Shown: positions 1 to 6,959 of the stretch, piece by piece | How positions within the stretch are numbered: position 1 is the stretch's first letter | Layout of the letters: every line of letters starts with the position of its first letter | Origin: DAOTXN01 sp034435435 | GTDB lineage: Bacteria > Chloroflexota > Anaerolineae > S140-20 | Direction: 5' to 3' | Length of the DNA: 15,769 nucleotides | NCBI GenBank assembly: GCA_034435435.1 | Contig: DAOTXN010000071.1 | Coordinates: forward strand, 1-15,769 | Notes under the pieces: generated by a model | Seen by the model: the letters and a program-made list of their open reading frames with translations, nothing else | What the model was told of the DNA's origin: nothing | Databases searched by the model: none | Position numbers and translations under genes: made by a program

Positions 1-77
1 CCCCGCGGCCCGATGCCTTTGGCCAGCACCCGTGTGTGCGCTAATGCTCGTTTGGCCCATTCATCGGCTGGATTCAT
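1..77 (-). CDS. N-terminus of a probable M28-family (aminopeptidase-like) metallopeptidase, cut by window edge
   Basis: Only the first 25 codons are inside the window, starting at ATG 77-75 with an in-frame TAA six codons upstream, so the start is well bounded. The ribosome-binding site is weak (CCAGG just before the ATG). The visible peptide starts MNPADEWAKRAL and contains AKGIGPRG. The GPR(G/P) motif about 20 residues from the start, after an amphipathic helix, is typical of the N-terminus of M28 zinc peptidases, where it precedes a GS..E..AA.Y segment. No catalytic residues are visible, so the family call is an inference from a short motif. The gene lies 59 nt downstream of the antitoxin-like gene in the same direction and could share its transcript. 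Confidence 0.4.
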   Translation of the reverse strand, partial: MNPADEWAKRALAHTRVLAKGIGPR

Positions 78-136
78 CCTGGTTTTCCGATGCTCTTATC
101 CCTTACGCACTCTGATTCGCAGAAGCGCCAGGGGCG

Positions 137-496
137 CTAGGAGTGGTGGGTGGGGTTCTCGGTCAACAAGCCCTCGGCTTGTGCGACGGCGATCAACCGA
201 TCGCCTCGTTCTTCGATGATGATTTCCGAAAGAGTTTTGCCCGGCGCCCGACCTAACCGATCCGCCAGCTCACGCCGTTCGTGTTCTGAAACCGGTTCAA
301 CGAGTGAGTGGCCAGAGGGAGGGGTTAGTCGGCCCGACGCGACTAGCCTTCGGATAGCCGCTTCTACCTCACCTTCGCCTTGGATGGGTTCTCCGGGTAA
401 AACCTCCAGCCACACCTTCTGGTGTTCTCGCAACTTTACCGGCTGCAAAGGTCGCAACACACCCTTTTCATACACCGCCGTCACAATCTGGCTCAT
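137..496 (-). CDS. DUF104-type antitoxin-like protein, no toxin partner visible
   Basis: This is a 119-aa protein. ATG 496-494 is preferred over an upstream in-frame GTG at 520 because a strong purine-rich RBS (GAGGGGAGGGAAA) lies directly before it and the family begins at this Met. Residues 1-33 match the DUF104 (AF2212-like) signature: MSQIVTAVYEKGVLRPL, then a hydrophobic strand KVWLEVLPGE. In related proteins this forms a small beta-barrel antitoxin domain. Residues 70-110 hold a charged segment with LSEIIIEERGDRL, a pattern common near the C-terminus of bacterial antitoxins that bind PIN-type (VapC) toxins. The usual toxin would follow immediately; here the next reading frame is the M28-like gene and no PIN start is seen. 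It is probably a solitary antitoxin or regulator. The DUF104 call is fairly secure; the function is inferred. Confidence 0.72.
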   Translation of the reverse strand: MSQIVTAVYEKGVLRPLQPVKLREHQKVWLEVLPGEPIQGEGEVEAAIRRLVASGRLTPPSGHSLVEPVSEHERRELADRLGRAPGKTLSEIIIEERGDRLIAVAQAEGLLTENPTHHS

Positions 497-513
497 TTTC
501 CCTCCCCTCTCAC

Positions 514-534
514 GTTTCACATTTCACGTTTCAC
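514..534. repeat. Three tandem heptamers (A/G)TTTCAC
   Basis: The units are GTTTCAC (514-520), ATTTCAC (521-527) and GTTTCAC (528-534), a perfect 7-nt period; the other strand reads GTGAAAC. The tract lies between the leftward promoter candidate and the antitoxin RBS, so it would be in that gene's 5' leader. Similar heptamer strings are common between genes in Chloroflexota and cyanobacteria (recalled, not searched). Confidence 0.7.
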
Positions 535-536
535 TC

Positions 537-564
537 ATTATACCACGAAAGCCGCTCTTGACCA
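537..564 (-). promoter_or_regulatory. Sigma70-type promoter candidate for the antitoxin gene, extended -10
   Basis: On the minus strand a perfect TATAAT (542-537) is preceded directly by TGG, an extended -10. A 16-nt spacer separates it from TGGTCA (564-559), which matches 4 of 6 bases of the -35 consensus. Initiation near 530 would give a ~35-nt leader running through the heptamers to the RBS. No data on sigma-factor preference in this organism. Confidence 0.5.
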
Positions 565-587
565 TAACCGGGCATGTGTGGTAAAAC
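558..587 (+). promoter_or_regulatory. Sigma70-type promoter candidate for the kelch-protein gene
   Basis: TTGACC (558-563, 5 of 6 consensus bases), an 18-nt spacer, then TAAAAC (582-587, 4 of 6). Transcription would start near 594, just at the second heptamer tract, and give a leader of ~55 nt before ATG 650. Its -35 overlaps the -35 of the leftward promoter candidate, so the two would be divergent and share a face of DNA. Confidence 0.35.
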
Positions 588-593
588 TAGCAG

Positions 594-635
594 TAATCAG
601 CCGTCAGCTTTCAGCGATCAGCCGTCAGCGGTCGC
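594..635. repeat. Heptamer array, consensus CNNTCAG
   Basis: Consecutive 7-mers are TAATCAG, CCGTCAG, CTTTCAG, CGATCAG, CCGTCAG and the degenerate CGGTCGC, in strict 7-nt register with TCAG conserved in five of six. It lies in the expected leader of the kelch-protein gene and ends just before its RBS (AAAGGAG, 637-643). It resembles short tandemly repeated elements seen between genes of cyanobacteria and Chloroflexota. Confidence 0.7.
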
Positions 636-649
636 CAAAGGAGTGAAAA

Positions 650-3600
650 ATGTCCAGGCAATTGGGGGTGGGAGTCGCAGTCATACTGGGTTTTGCCGCG
701 TTTGCTGTGTTGCTGGCCTGGCCGGCCTGGGCCAGAGAACAACCCGCTCCCCTTGCAGAACGGGAAGCGACGACAGCCTACACCGCCCGGAACCAGCTTT
801 TGCAATCCGACAGCAGCATCCTGTTGGAGGAGGATTTTGAGCACGACGGCGACTTTCCGCCGCTAGGATGGGAAGTGTTCACCAACACGGTAGACGGCTG
901 GGAAGCGACAAAGGACTTTTTTTCGCGGGGTTGGAGTGCTCACGTCCCAGGTGGTACCAGCCTCAATGAGGCGCTGATCAGCTCTGACCTGGCTGTATAC
1001 GGCCATCCGACCCAGGTCACTTTCCAGGGTAGAAAGTCGTTCATCTCTGATCAAAAGCTGACCCTGTGGGTGGTTTTGGATGCGTGGGACGCGGGCACGG
1101 AGGACGATAAAATGCTGGTTGCCAATGTCATGCCCGCTCTGACCCCAAACAACTGGACGCAGGTTGTGTATCCTATTCCCGATGCCTACACCGGCACGAT
1201 TCGCCTGGCCTGGCAATACATAGTAACCGACACTGCTGGAAATTTTTACCTGGACGACATCCTGGTGGAGGTGCAACAACCCAAGTTCATTCCCCCCCAT
1301 AGCCACGTGATTGCGCCCTACAAGGTCGAGCCGGGCGCTGCGCTGACCTACGTGTTGGCGCTCAGCAACACCGGCCAGCTCACCGCCACGGCCGCCGTGG
1401 TGAGCGACGTGTTGCCCGCCGGCGTGAGCCACGTGGCCGAATCGGCCAGCTGGTCGGCGCGAGGCAGCGGCGTGATCAGCGTAGCCTTTACCGACACCGT
1501 TGGCCTGGTCGCCTGGAGCGGCGCGATTCCCGTGGGGGCCGGTCTGCTCATCACCATCCCGGTGCAGGTCGTCGCCGCTCCCGGCGAACTGATCAGCAAC
1601 GTCGTCCGCGTGGACGACCCGGACATCGTGGAACCGTTTACGCTGGCCGGCCAGACCCAGGTTTACCCCACGGGCACGCTGGCCTATTACGCCTCCTTTA
1701 ACGCCGGTGGGGGGGGCTGGCAGGGCGGAGGCGATTGGGAGTGGGGCCGACCGGTCAAGCCGCTGGACGCGCCGCACTCCTGGCCGGCCGCCTGGGCCAC
1801 CGACCTGGGCGACGGCAGCAACGGCGCGTATGACCGGAGCGTCGATCATATCTTGACCACCACGCTGGACCTCACCGGCCATCCGTTGACCTATACCTAT
1901 CTCTTGCAATGGTGGGAGTGGTTCGAGGTAGACGATGGCGACGCCGGGCTGGTGCAGGTGGACGGCGCGCTGGTTTATCAGGTGAACATCAGTCGGACCG
2001 AGTGGACCGAGCGCCTGGTGAACCTGTCAGCCTATGCCGGGCAGCACATTACGCTGACTTACACTCTGACCAGCTCCAATTTCGGCGAGGCCGACACTGG
2101 CGGCTGGACCATCGACGACGTGGCCCTGCACGTGCTGCCGCCCGTGGCCGAATTCGACGGCTCGTGGAAACAGGCCGACCGCACCAAAGCGGCCCCCGGC
2201 GGCCAGCTCACCTACACGCTTTATCTCACCAACAGCGGCTACGCCCCCTCGACCCAGGGACATCTGTACGATCCCCTGCCGACCGGCCTGCAAGTGAGCC
2301 AGGTCTATTCGAGCGGCCCGGGCCTGGTGAGCTTTGGCAGCGACTATATCGAATGGCGCACCACCGAGCAGTATTCCATGCCCGTCGGAACCGATGCTAC
2401 GATTACCGTCGTGGTGGACGTCTCGCCGGCCCTGGCCTGCGGGACGGCGCTGCTCAACTCGGCCGTGGTCAGCGAGACCGCCGGCTACGCCGACACACTG
2501 TTGCAGGCTCCACAGGTAGAGGTGTACCCCGGCGAGGTGCGCTTCGCCAGCCTGTTCGACGCCGACAACGGCGGGCTGACCCAGCAGGGCGGCGTGTGGT
2601 CCTGGGGTGCGGCGGCGGCCTACGGCGACGGTCCCGCCTGGGACGGCCAACCGGCCCATACCATCCCCTACGTGTGGGGCACGCGGCTGAATGGGGACGT
2701 GCCCGATAGCAGCGCCTCTGCCTATACGTTGACGCTGGGCGTGGACTTGAGCGCCGCCGGGCAACTGCCGCTGGTCCTGCAATGGTGGGACTGGTACGAG
2801 CCGGGCGACCCCGCTCACGTGGGCAAGGTGCTGCTCAGCAGCGCCCAGGCGCCCACGCCGGTCGAGCTATACCGTGTGCAAGGCGAACAAGGCGCGGGCT
2901 GGGGGCATCACAGCCTGGACGTGAGCGACTGGATCGGGCACAGCGGCGTGCAGGTGCGCTTTGTCTACGCCACCGACGGCGATGGCGCGAGCGGCCCCGG
3001 CTGGTACATTGACAGCTTGGCCCTGCACGACGCCTGCCCGCAACTGCACCTGCGCCCGGCCAGCCAGACCGGGGTGGCCTGTCGCGGCTTGGAAGCCGCG
3101 TACACGCTGGACGTGTTCAACTGGGACCGCACGCCCACCCGCGTGGACCTGAGCCTGAGCGGCCACACCTGGCCCGCCGGGGTCACGCCAGTGATCACCG
3201 TGCCCGCCGCTGCCACGACCACCGTCGTGATCAGCGTGGCCGTGCCTGAACTGGGCGACAACATAGACGCGCTGACCGTCAGCGCCGCGGCGGATAATGG
3301 CCTCGCCGCGACGGCCCGCATCACCACCACCGCCACGATCACGGCCCACTGGCAAGCGCTGGCCCCCTTGCCGCAGCGCCGCGCTTTTCACGCCGTGGTC
3401 GCCCTGGACGGCGCCTTGTACGCCATCGGCGGCAGCCGTGACGCCGGCGGGACCCAGCCCGTGTCTACAACGTACCGCTACGACCCGGCCGCCGACGCCT
3501 GGGCCGAGCGGACCGGCCTGCCCACGCCTCTGTCGCACGTGGACGGCGTGGCCTTGAACGGCGAGATATTCGTGCCCGGCGGCCGGATGAGCGGCGGCGT

Positions 3601-4936
3601 CTACACCCACACCACCTTTGTTTACAGCCCGACGCTGGACAGTTGGCGCGTCATCGCGGCCCCGCCCGCCGTTAGCCCTGCCGCCGGTTACGAGGCGCTG
3701 GCCTACGGTGGGCAACTGGTGCGTCTGGGCGGCTATCTCTCGCCGACGCTAGTAACGAGCGAGGCCTGGGCGCTCAACCCGGCCACGGGTGTGTGGAGCG
3801 CATTCCCGGCTTTGCCTGCGCCCCGGGCCGACTTTGCGGCCGGGCTAGACGGGGCCCAGATTATCGTCGCGGGCGGCTCTAATGGGACGGTCTATCTCAC
3901 AGACACGCAGGTGTTTACCGCGGGCGCGTGGAGCGCGGCCGACCCGCTGCCGACCAGCGCGGCTTTTGATCGTTGGACCGGCTCCGCCGACGCCGAGACC
4001 GGCGGGTGGTTCTATCTCGCCGGCGGCGCCCGCTCTGACGCGGCGCTGGATCACACCGGGCGCTACAGCGCGACGGTGGGATCGTGGACCGTCACGCCCG
4101 GTTTGCCCCGCTTGCGCCAGCCCCGCCAGGACCTGGAGGCGGCTGTCATCGGTGGGGTGATTTACGCCGTGGGCGGGCGTGACGCGGCGGGTGGGCAGCT
4201 TTACGACGCCAACGAGCGGCTGGTCTTTTGCCCGGTGTGCGTCGGCATGACGGGCGCCAGCATCGCCCCGCCGGAGTTTGAGCCGTTCCCCGGCGAGACC
4301 AACCCAGTGGATGGACAGGTGGTCACGTTTACCGCCAGTTTTGAGCCGGCGTTGGCCTCGTCACCGATGCAGTGGGTGTGGGATTGGGGCGACGGCACGT
4401 TGCAAGGTAGCGGCCAGTCTGCTATTCACGTATTTTTCGGCGCCGACCCTGACCGCGCCGATCCTGATCCTTATGAGGACTTTTTAATCGTCGTCACGGG
4501 CACCAACTGCGCCGGGCCGGTGCGCGGGGAGCGCTGGATATCGGTGGGTTCGGCGCCGGTATATAGCATGTCTCTGCGGTCGAATAACCCTATTCAATAT
4601 GGCACGCCCATCACACCGGCCATTCACGGCGCTAGTGTCTATAATCTGGGTAATCGAACGGATAGTTACACGGTTACGTGGTCGGGTTGGCAGTGGACGA
4701 CGACACTGGTTTATCCTTTATTTCAACCCATTGATCCTAGTATATCTCGGCCGATGCTGTATCGGGTGCAGGTGCCGCCAGAGGCGAACAAGGGCGACAG
4801 CGACACGTTTACCGTCACGGTGACGTCACACAGCGATCCCGGTCTGGTGCGTCACGTGATGCTCACGACGATCTATCCAGAGGACGAACCGCTGCCGGAC
4901 GGCTTTCTGGTCTATTTGCCGATAGTGCTCAAGTAG
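650..4936 (+). CDS. Giant secreted multi-domain protein: three jelly-roll/DUF11 pairs, six-bladed kelch propeller, PKD-like domain
   Basis: This 1428-aa protein has RBS AAAGGAG six nt before ATG. Residues 1-28 form a Sec signal peptide (hydrophobic 7-24, cleavage after AWA). Residues ~56-209, ~341-499 and ~628-795 are MAM/immune-inhibitor-A-like beta-sandwich domains; the second and third share LQWW(E/D)W(F/Y)E and end in GW(T/Y)IDD/S. Each is followed by a DUF11/CARDB-like domain (~210-340, ~500-627, ~796-895), with GGQLTYTLYLTNSG in the middle copy. Residues ~899-1192 are kelch repeats whose double-glycine strands recur at about 927, 977, 1027, 1075, 1125 and 1175, so six blades. Residues ~1205-1299 resemble a PKD domain (WDWGDGT). 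The chain ends GFLVYLPIVLK, a tail I recall in many secreted Chloroflexota proteins. No catalytic motif was found. It probably acts outside the cell in adhesion or carbohydrate/protein binding (inference). The central part is distinctly more GC-rich than both ends. Confidence 0.85.
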   Translation: MSRQLGVGVAVILGFAAFAVLLAWPAWAREQPAPLAEREATTAYTARNQLLQSDSSILLEEDFEHDGDFPPLGWEVFTNTVDGWEATKDFFSRGWSAHVPGGTSLNEALISSDLAVYGHPTQVTFQGRKSFISDQKLTLWVVLDAWDAGTEDDKMLVANVMPALTPNNWTQVVYPIPDAYTGTIRLAWQYIVTDTAGNFYLDDILVEVQQPKFIPPHSHVIAPYKVEPGAALTYVLALSNTGQLTATAAVVSDVLPAGVSHVAESASWSARGSGVISVAFTDTVGLVAWSGAIPVGAGLLITIPVQVVAAPGELISNVVRVDDPDIVEPFTLAGQTQVYPTGTLAYYASFNAGGGGWQGGGDWEWGRPVKPLDAPHSWPAAWATDLGDGSNGAYDRSVDHILTTTLDLTGHPLTYTYLLQWWEWFEVDDGDAGLVQVDGALVYQVNISRTEWTERLVNLSAYAGQHITLTYTLTSSNFGEADTGGWTIDDVALHVLPPVAEFDGSWKQADRTKAAPGGQLTYTLYLTNSGYAPSTQGHLYDPLPTGLQVSQVYSSGPGLVSFGSDYIEWRTTEQYSMPVGTDATITVVVDVSPALACGTALLNSAVVSETAGYADTLLQAPQVEVYPGEVRFASLFDADNGGLTQQGGVWSWGAAAAYGDGPAWDGQPAHTIPYVWGTRLNGDVPDSSASAYTLTLGVDLSAAGQLPLVLQWWDWYEPGDPAHVGKVLLSSAQAPTPVELYRVQGEQGAGWGHHSLDVSDWIGHSGVQVRFVYATDGDGASGPGWYIDSLALHDACPQLHLRPASQTGVACRGLEAAYTLDVFNWDRTPTRVDLSLSGHTWPAGVTPVITVPAAATTTVVISVAVPELGDNIDALTVSAAADNGLAATARITTTATITAHWQALAPLPQRRAFHAVVALDGALYAIGGSRDAGGTQPVSTTYRYDPAADAWAERTGLPTPLSHVDGVALNGEIFVPGGRMSGGVYTHTTFVYSPTLDSWRVIAAPPAVSPAAGYEALAYGGQLVRLGGYLSPTLVTSEAWALNPATGVWSAFPALPAPRADFAAGLDGAQIIVAGGSNGTVYLTDTQVFTAGAWSAADPLPTSAAFDRWTGSADAETGGWFYLAGGARSDAALDHTGRYSATVGSWTVTPGLPRLRQPRQDLEAAVIGGVIYAVGGRDAAGGQLYDANERLVFCPVCVGMTGASIAPPEFEPFPGETNPVDGQVVTFTASFEPALASSPMQWVWDWGDGTLQGSGQSAIHVFFGADPDRADPDPYEDFLIVVTGTNCAGPVRGERWISVGSAPVYSMSLRSNNPIQYGTPITPAIHGASVYNLGNRTDSYTVTWSGWQWTTTLVYPLFQPIDPSISRPMLYRVQVPPEANKGDSDTFTVTVTSHSDPGLVRHVMLTTIYPEDEPLPDGFLVYLPIVLK

Positions 4937-4949
4937 GGAGAGATGAGAC

Positions 4950-5777
4950 ATGACAGCAACTCCTGAGACCTTGATCGGGATGATGGTCATCCTGGTGGCA
5001 TTTGCCTTTGGCATGATAGGGTTGCTCATGCGGAGTATGCGCCAGGGAAGCAAGCGCAAGCGACAGCCGGTGCAGGTCATGGAGCAGACCAAAGCCAGGC
5101 CGCAAGTGGCTGTCGTAGCGAGTGATTTGCCTGTGAATCCTGCGCCAGAGCACGTTCCGACTGCGCCACCGGTCGCGTCGCCGACAGCCACGCCGGCGCG
5201 ACCGGGTGAGGTTTTGCTGATGCAAGTGTGGCAGGCTGCTGACGGCGTGTTGGTGGTTCAGGTGGAGGGGCAGCGCTATCGGCGCTTGTTCGACATTCGC
5301 GATGGCGCTGTGGGACGACAAGTGTTGGAGACGATCAACCGCCTGGCGGCGTTTTCGCGAGGAGAAGAGTCGCACAGTGCGCCGATAGTTCAACCATCTG
5401 CGTCGTCGGTTCAGGTCCCTCCGCCTCGCATTGTGGAAGAGCAGGCGCAGGCAGTCCTAGACGAGCTGCGCCAGCCTAAAGTCGCGCCCAAAAAGAGCCG
5501 CATCAGCCTGGACCCGGTTCCGCTGCGACGGCGCTCAGAGGCGCAAATACCGGGTCTCACGCTGAACCTGGCTGAAGAGATCGATCAGCTGCTTCAGGTC
5601 CGCGTTGGCGCAGACCCGGATTTTAACCGGCGGTACATCCACGTGACCAGCGCTCCAGACGGCGGATTGCGTTTTGTGATTGACAATTCACGATACAACG
5701 CGCTGGACGAGGTGCCCGAATCGGATGTGCAGGCCCTTATTCGGGCCGCCATCACCGATTGGGAGGCGCGGCGCTAA
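4950..5777 (+). CDS. Single-pass membrane-anchored protein of unknown function
   Basis: This 275-aa protein starts 13 nt after the kelch gene, with GGGAGAG as RBS, so the two are probably co-transcribed. One transmembrane segment (residues ~8-27) is followed at once by RSMRQGSKRKRQ, so by the positive-inside rule the bulk is cytoplasmic. A Pro/Ala-rich linker (~58-86) leads to a small beta-rich domain (~87-135: MQVWQAADGVLVVQVEGQRYRRL in part). A second charged, Pro-containing linker follows, then a compact C-terminal domain (~203-275) containing IHVTSAPDGGLRFVID and a final helix IRAAITDWEARR. No named family is recognised. Its position suggests a helper in export, anchoring or regulation of the secreted protein, but that rests on proximity only. 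Confidence 0.75.
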   Translation: MTATPETLIGMMVILVAFAFGMIGLLMRSMRQGSKRKRQPVQVMEQTKARPQVAVVASDLPVNPAPEHVPTAPPVASPTATPARPGEVLLMQVWQAADGVLVVQVEGQRYRRLFDIRDGAVGRQVLETINRLAAFSRGEESHSAPIVQPSASSVQVPPPRIVEEQAQAVLDELRQPKVAPKKSRISLDPVPLRRRSEAQIPGLTLNLAEEIDQLLQVRVGADPDFNRRYIHVTSAPDGGLRFVIDNSRYNALDEVPESDVQALIRAAITDWEARR

Positions 5778-5782
5778 TGAAT

Positions 5783-5850
5783 CACAGATTTCACAGATGC
5801 ACAGATGCGGAGGAAAGCCGTGCAAATACGTGTGATCTGTGCAATCCGTG
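5783..5850. repeat. Imperfect inverted repeat between convergent genes
   Basis: The left arm CACAGATTTCACAGAT (5783-5798) pairs with the right arm ATCTGTGCAATCCGTG (5835-5850) at 14 of 16 positions, with a 36-nt loop. The left arm also carries internal direct repeats of CACAGAT. Elements of this CACAGATTTCACAGAT / ATCTGTG-ATCCGTGG type are frequent between genes in many environmental bacteria (recalled). It fills most of the 87-nt gap between the two convergent genes, so it could fold in both transcripts and act as a bidirectional terminator or RNA stabiliser. There is no T-run. Confidence 0.65.
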
Positions 5851-5864
5851 GCTGGTCTCTTTGG

Positions 5865-6959
5865 TTACGGCTTGTTCTGGTTAGGGAGGCCAAAGTAGCT
5901 CTGGAAGCGTTTGACCAGAGCTTCTTTTTCGTCGGGCGGCAGAAAAGCGGCGCGGGCGGCGTTGAGAATGGTGTGTTGGATGTCTTGGACTGAGAGGCCC
6001 ATCACGGTGGCGGCGACCAGGTATTCGTCGGTCAGCGTGGTATCGCTGATGCTGGGGTCATCGGTATTGATGGTGACCGGTACAGCCAGGTGGTATAGGT
6101 CGCGCAGCGGGTGCTGGACAAAGGCGTGAGTGACGCCGGTCTGCAGATTGCTGGTGGGGCACACTTCGAGGGTGATGTTGCGCTCGCGCAACAAGTGGAC
6201 CACGCGATGATCCTCTATGCAGCGCACGCCGTGGCCGATGCGATCAGCGCCCAAGAGTTCGACGGCCTCGCGCACGTTGCCGGCGTCGCCCACTTCGCCG
6301 GCGTGGACGGTGATATTCAAACCGGCCGCGCGGGCGCGCCGAAATACATCGGCAAAAGGCGCGCCGGGGTGGGTCTCTTCGTGGCCGGTCAGGTCCAGTC
6401 CAACCACACCTTTGTCTTGATACGCCACAGCCAGGGCCAGGACTTCCTCGGCCACCTTGACTCCAAACTCGCGGATGACGCTCATAAGCAAACGGACCTG
6501 AATGGGATGGTCGCGCGTGGCATGTTCGACAGCCACGACGACGTTGTCCATTACCTCGCTGGGGAGGATTTGCTTTCCGGTCGGGCTGACCCGCAACTCC
6601 AAATATTGAATATTGTCTGCGGCCGCGTCTGCAATGGCCTCGTAAGCCACGCGATAAACGGCTTCACCGGCGGAGTAAAATTCTCGCAGTAGCTCCATCT
6701 TGCCCAAAAAGTTCCTAAAATCAGGCATGTCGTCGGTAAATTGGACGTAAGGGCGCAGCTCATCGATGTTATAGCTGGGCAAGTCCACGCCGTGCTCGTG
6801 GGCCACCTCGGCCAGCGTTTCCAGACGCAAGCTGCCTTCCATATGCCGGTGCAAGTCGATTTTGGGCAGTCGGCGCAGTATCTCGTGGATACTCGTGACT
6901 TGGGTCGCGCCGGTCGGCGAAGAGCTGTGCTGCGGGTCGTGGCTTTGCGCGTCTGTCAT
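5865..6959 (-). CDS. add: Adenosine deaminase
   Basis: This 364-aa cytosolic enzyme hydrolyses adenosine and deoxyadenosine to inosine/deoxyinosine and ammonia in purine salvage. All zinc-site and catalytic motifs of the metal-dependent ADA family are present: KIDLHRHMEGSLR (zinc ligands His37 and His39), VHAGEVGD (ligand His219, catalytic Glu222), RIGHGVR (His243) and INTDDPSIS (Asp300 and Asp301). LEVCPTSNLQTG is also typical. The substrate-binding segment reads GLDLTGHEE where many homologues have AGDE; the position varies in the family, so specificity could differ slightly. The length is normal apart from a ~22-residue disordered N-terminal extension. The start is fixed by the 4-nt ATGA overlap with the kinase stop codon. 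Its own RBS is weak, so translation is probably coupled to the kinase. It is the last gene of the leftward cluster. Confidence 0.93.
   Translation of the reverse strand: MTDAQSHDPQHSSSPTGATQVTSIHEILRRLPKIDLHRHMEGSLRLETLAEVAHEHGVDLPSYNIDELRPYVQFTDDMPDFRNFLGKMELLREFYSAGEAVYRVAYEAIADAAADNIQYLELRVSPTGKQILPSEVMDNVVVAVEHATRDHPIQVRLLMSVIREFGVKVAEEVLALAVAYQDKGVVGLDLTGHEETHPGAPFADVFRRARAAGLNITVHAGEVGDAGNVREAVELLGADRIGHGVRCIEDHRVVHLLRERNITLEVCPTSNLQTGVTHAFVQHPLRDLYHLAVPVTINTDDPSISDTTLTDEYLVAATVMGLSVQDIQHTILNAARAAFLPPDEKEALVKRFQSYFGLPNQNKP

Noticed and set aside
514..635. Remnant CRISPR array
   Set aside because: The repeats are contiguous 7-mers without spacers and no cas genes are present.
863..1909. 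Long minus-strand open frame (348 codons) opposite the kelch-protein gene
   Set aside because: Antisense shadow in a GC-rich gene: low-complexity Gly/Arg/His/Val composition, no RBS, no recognisable motif, while the plus strand has clear domains.
1909..2818. Overlapping open frames of ~265 codons on both strands
   Set aside because: Arg/Pro/Gly-rich frames produced by high GC3 of the real gene; no start signals and no family resemblance.
2867..3715. Minus-strand open frame of 282 codons
   Set aside because: Shadow of the DUF11/kelch region with repetitive Gly/Val/His content and no RBS.
6111..6692. Plus-strand open frame of 193 codons opposite adenosine deaminase
   Set aside because: Antisense to highly conserved catalytic motifs of the deaminase; composition is that of a codon-bias shadow.
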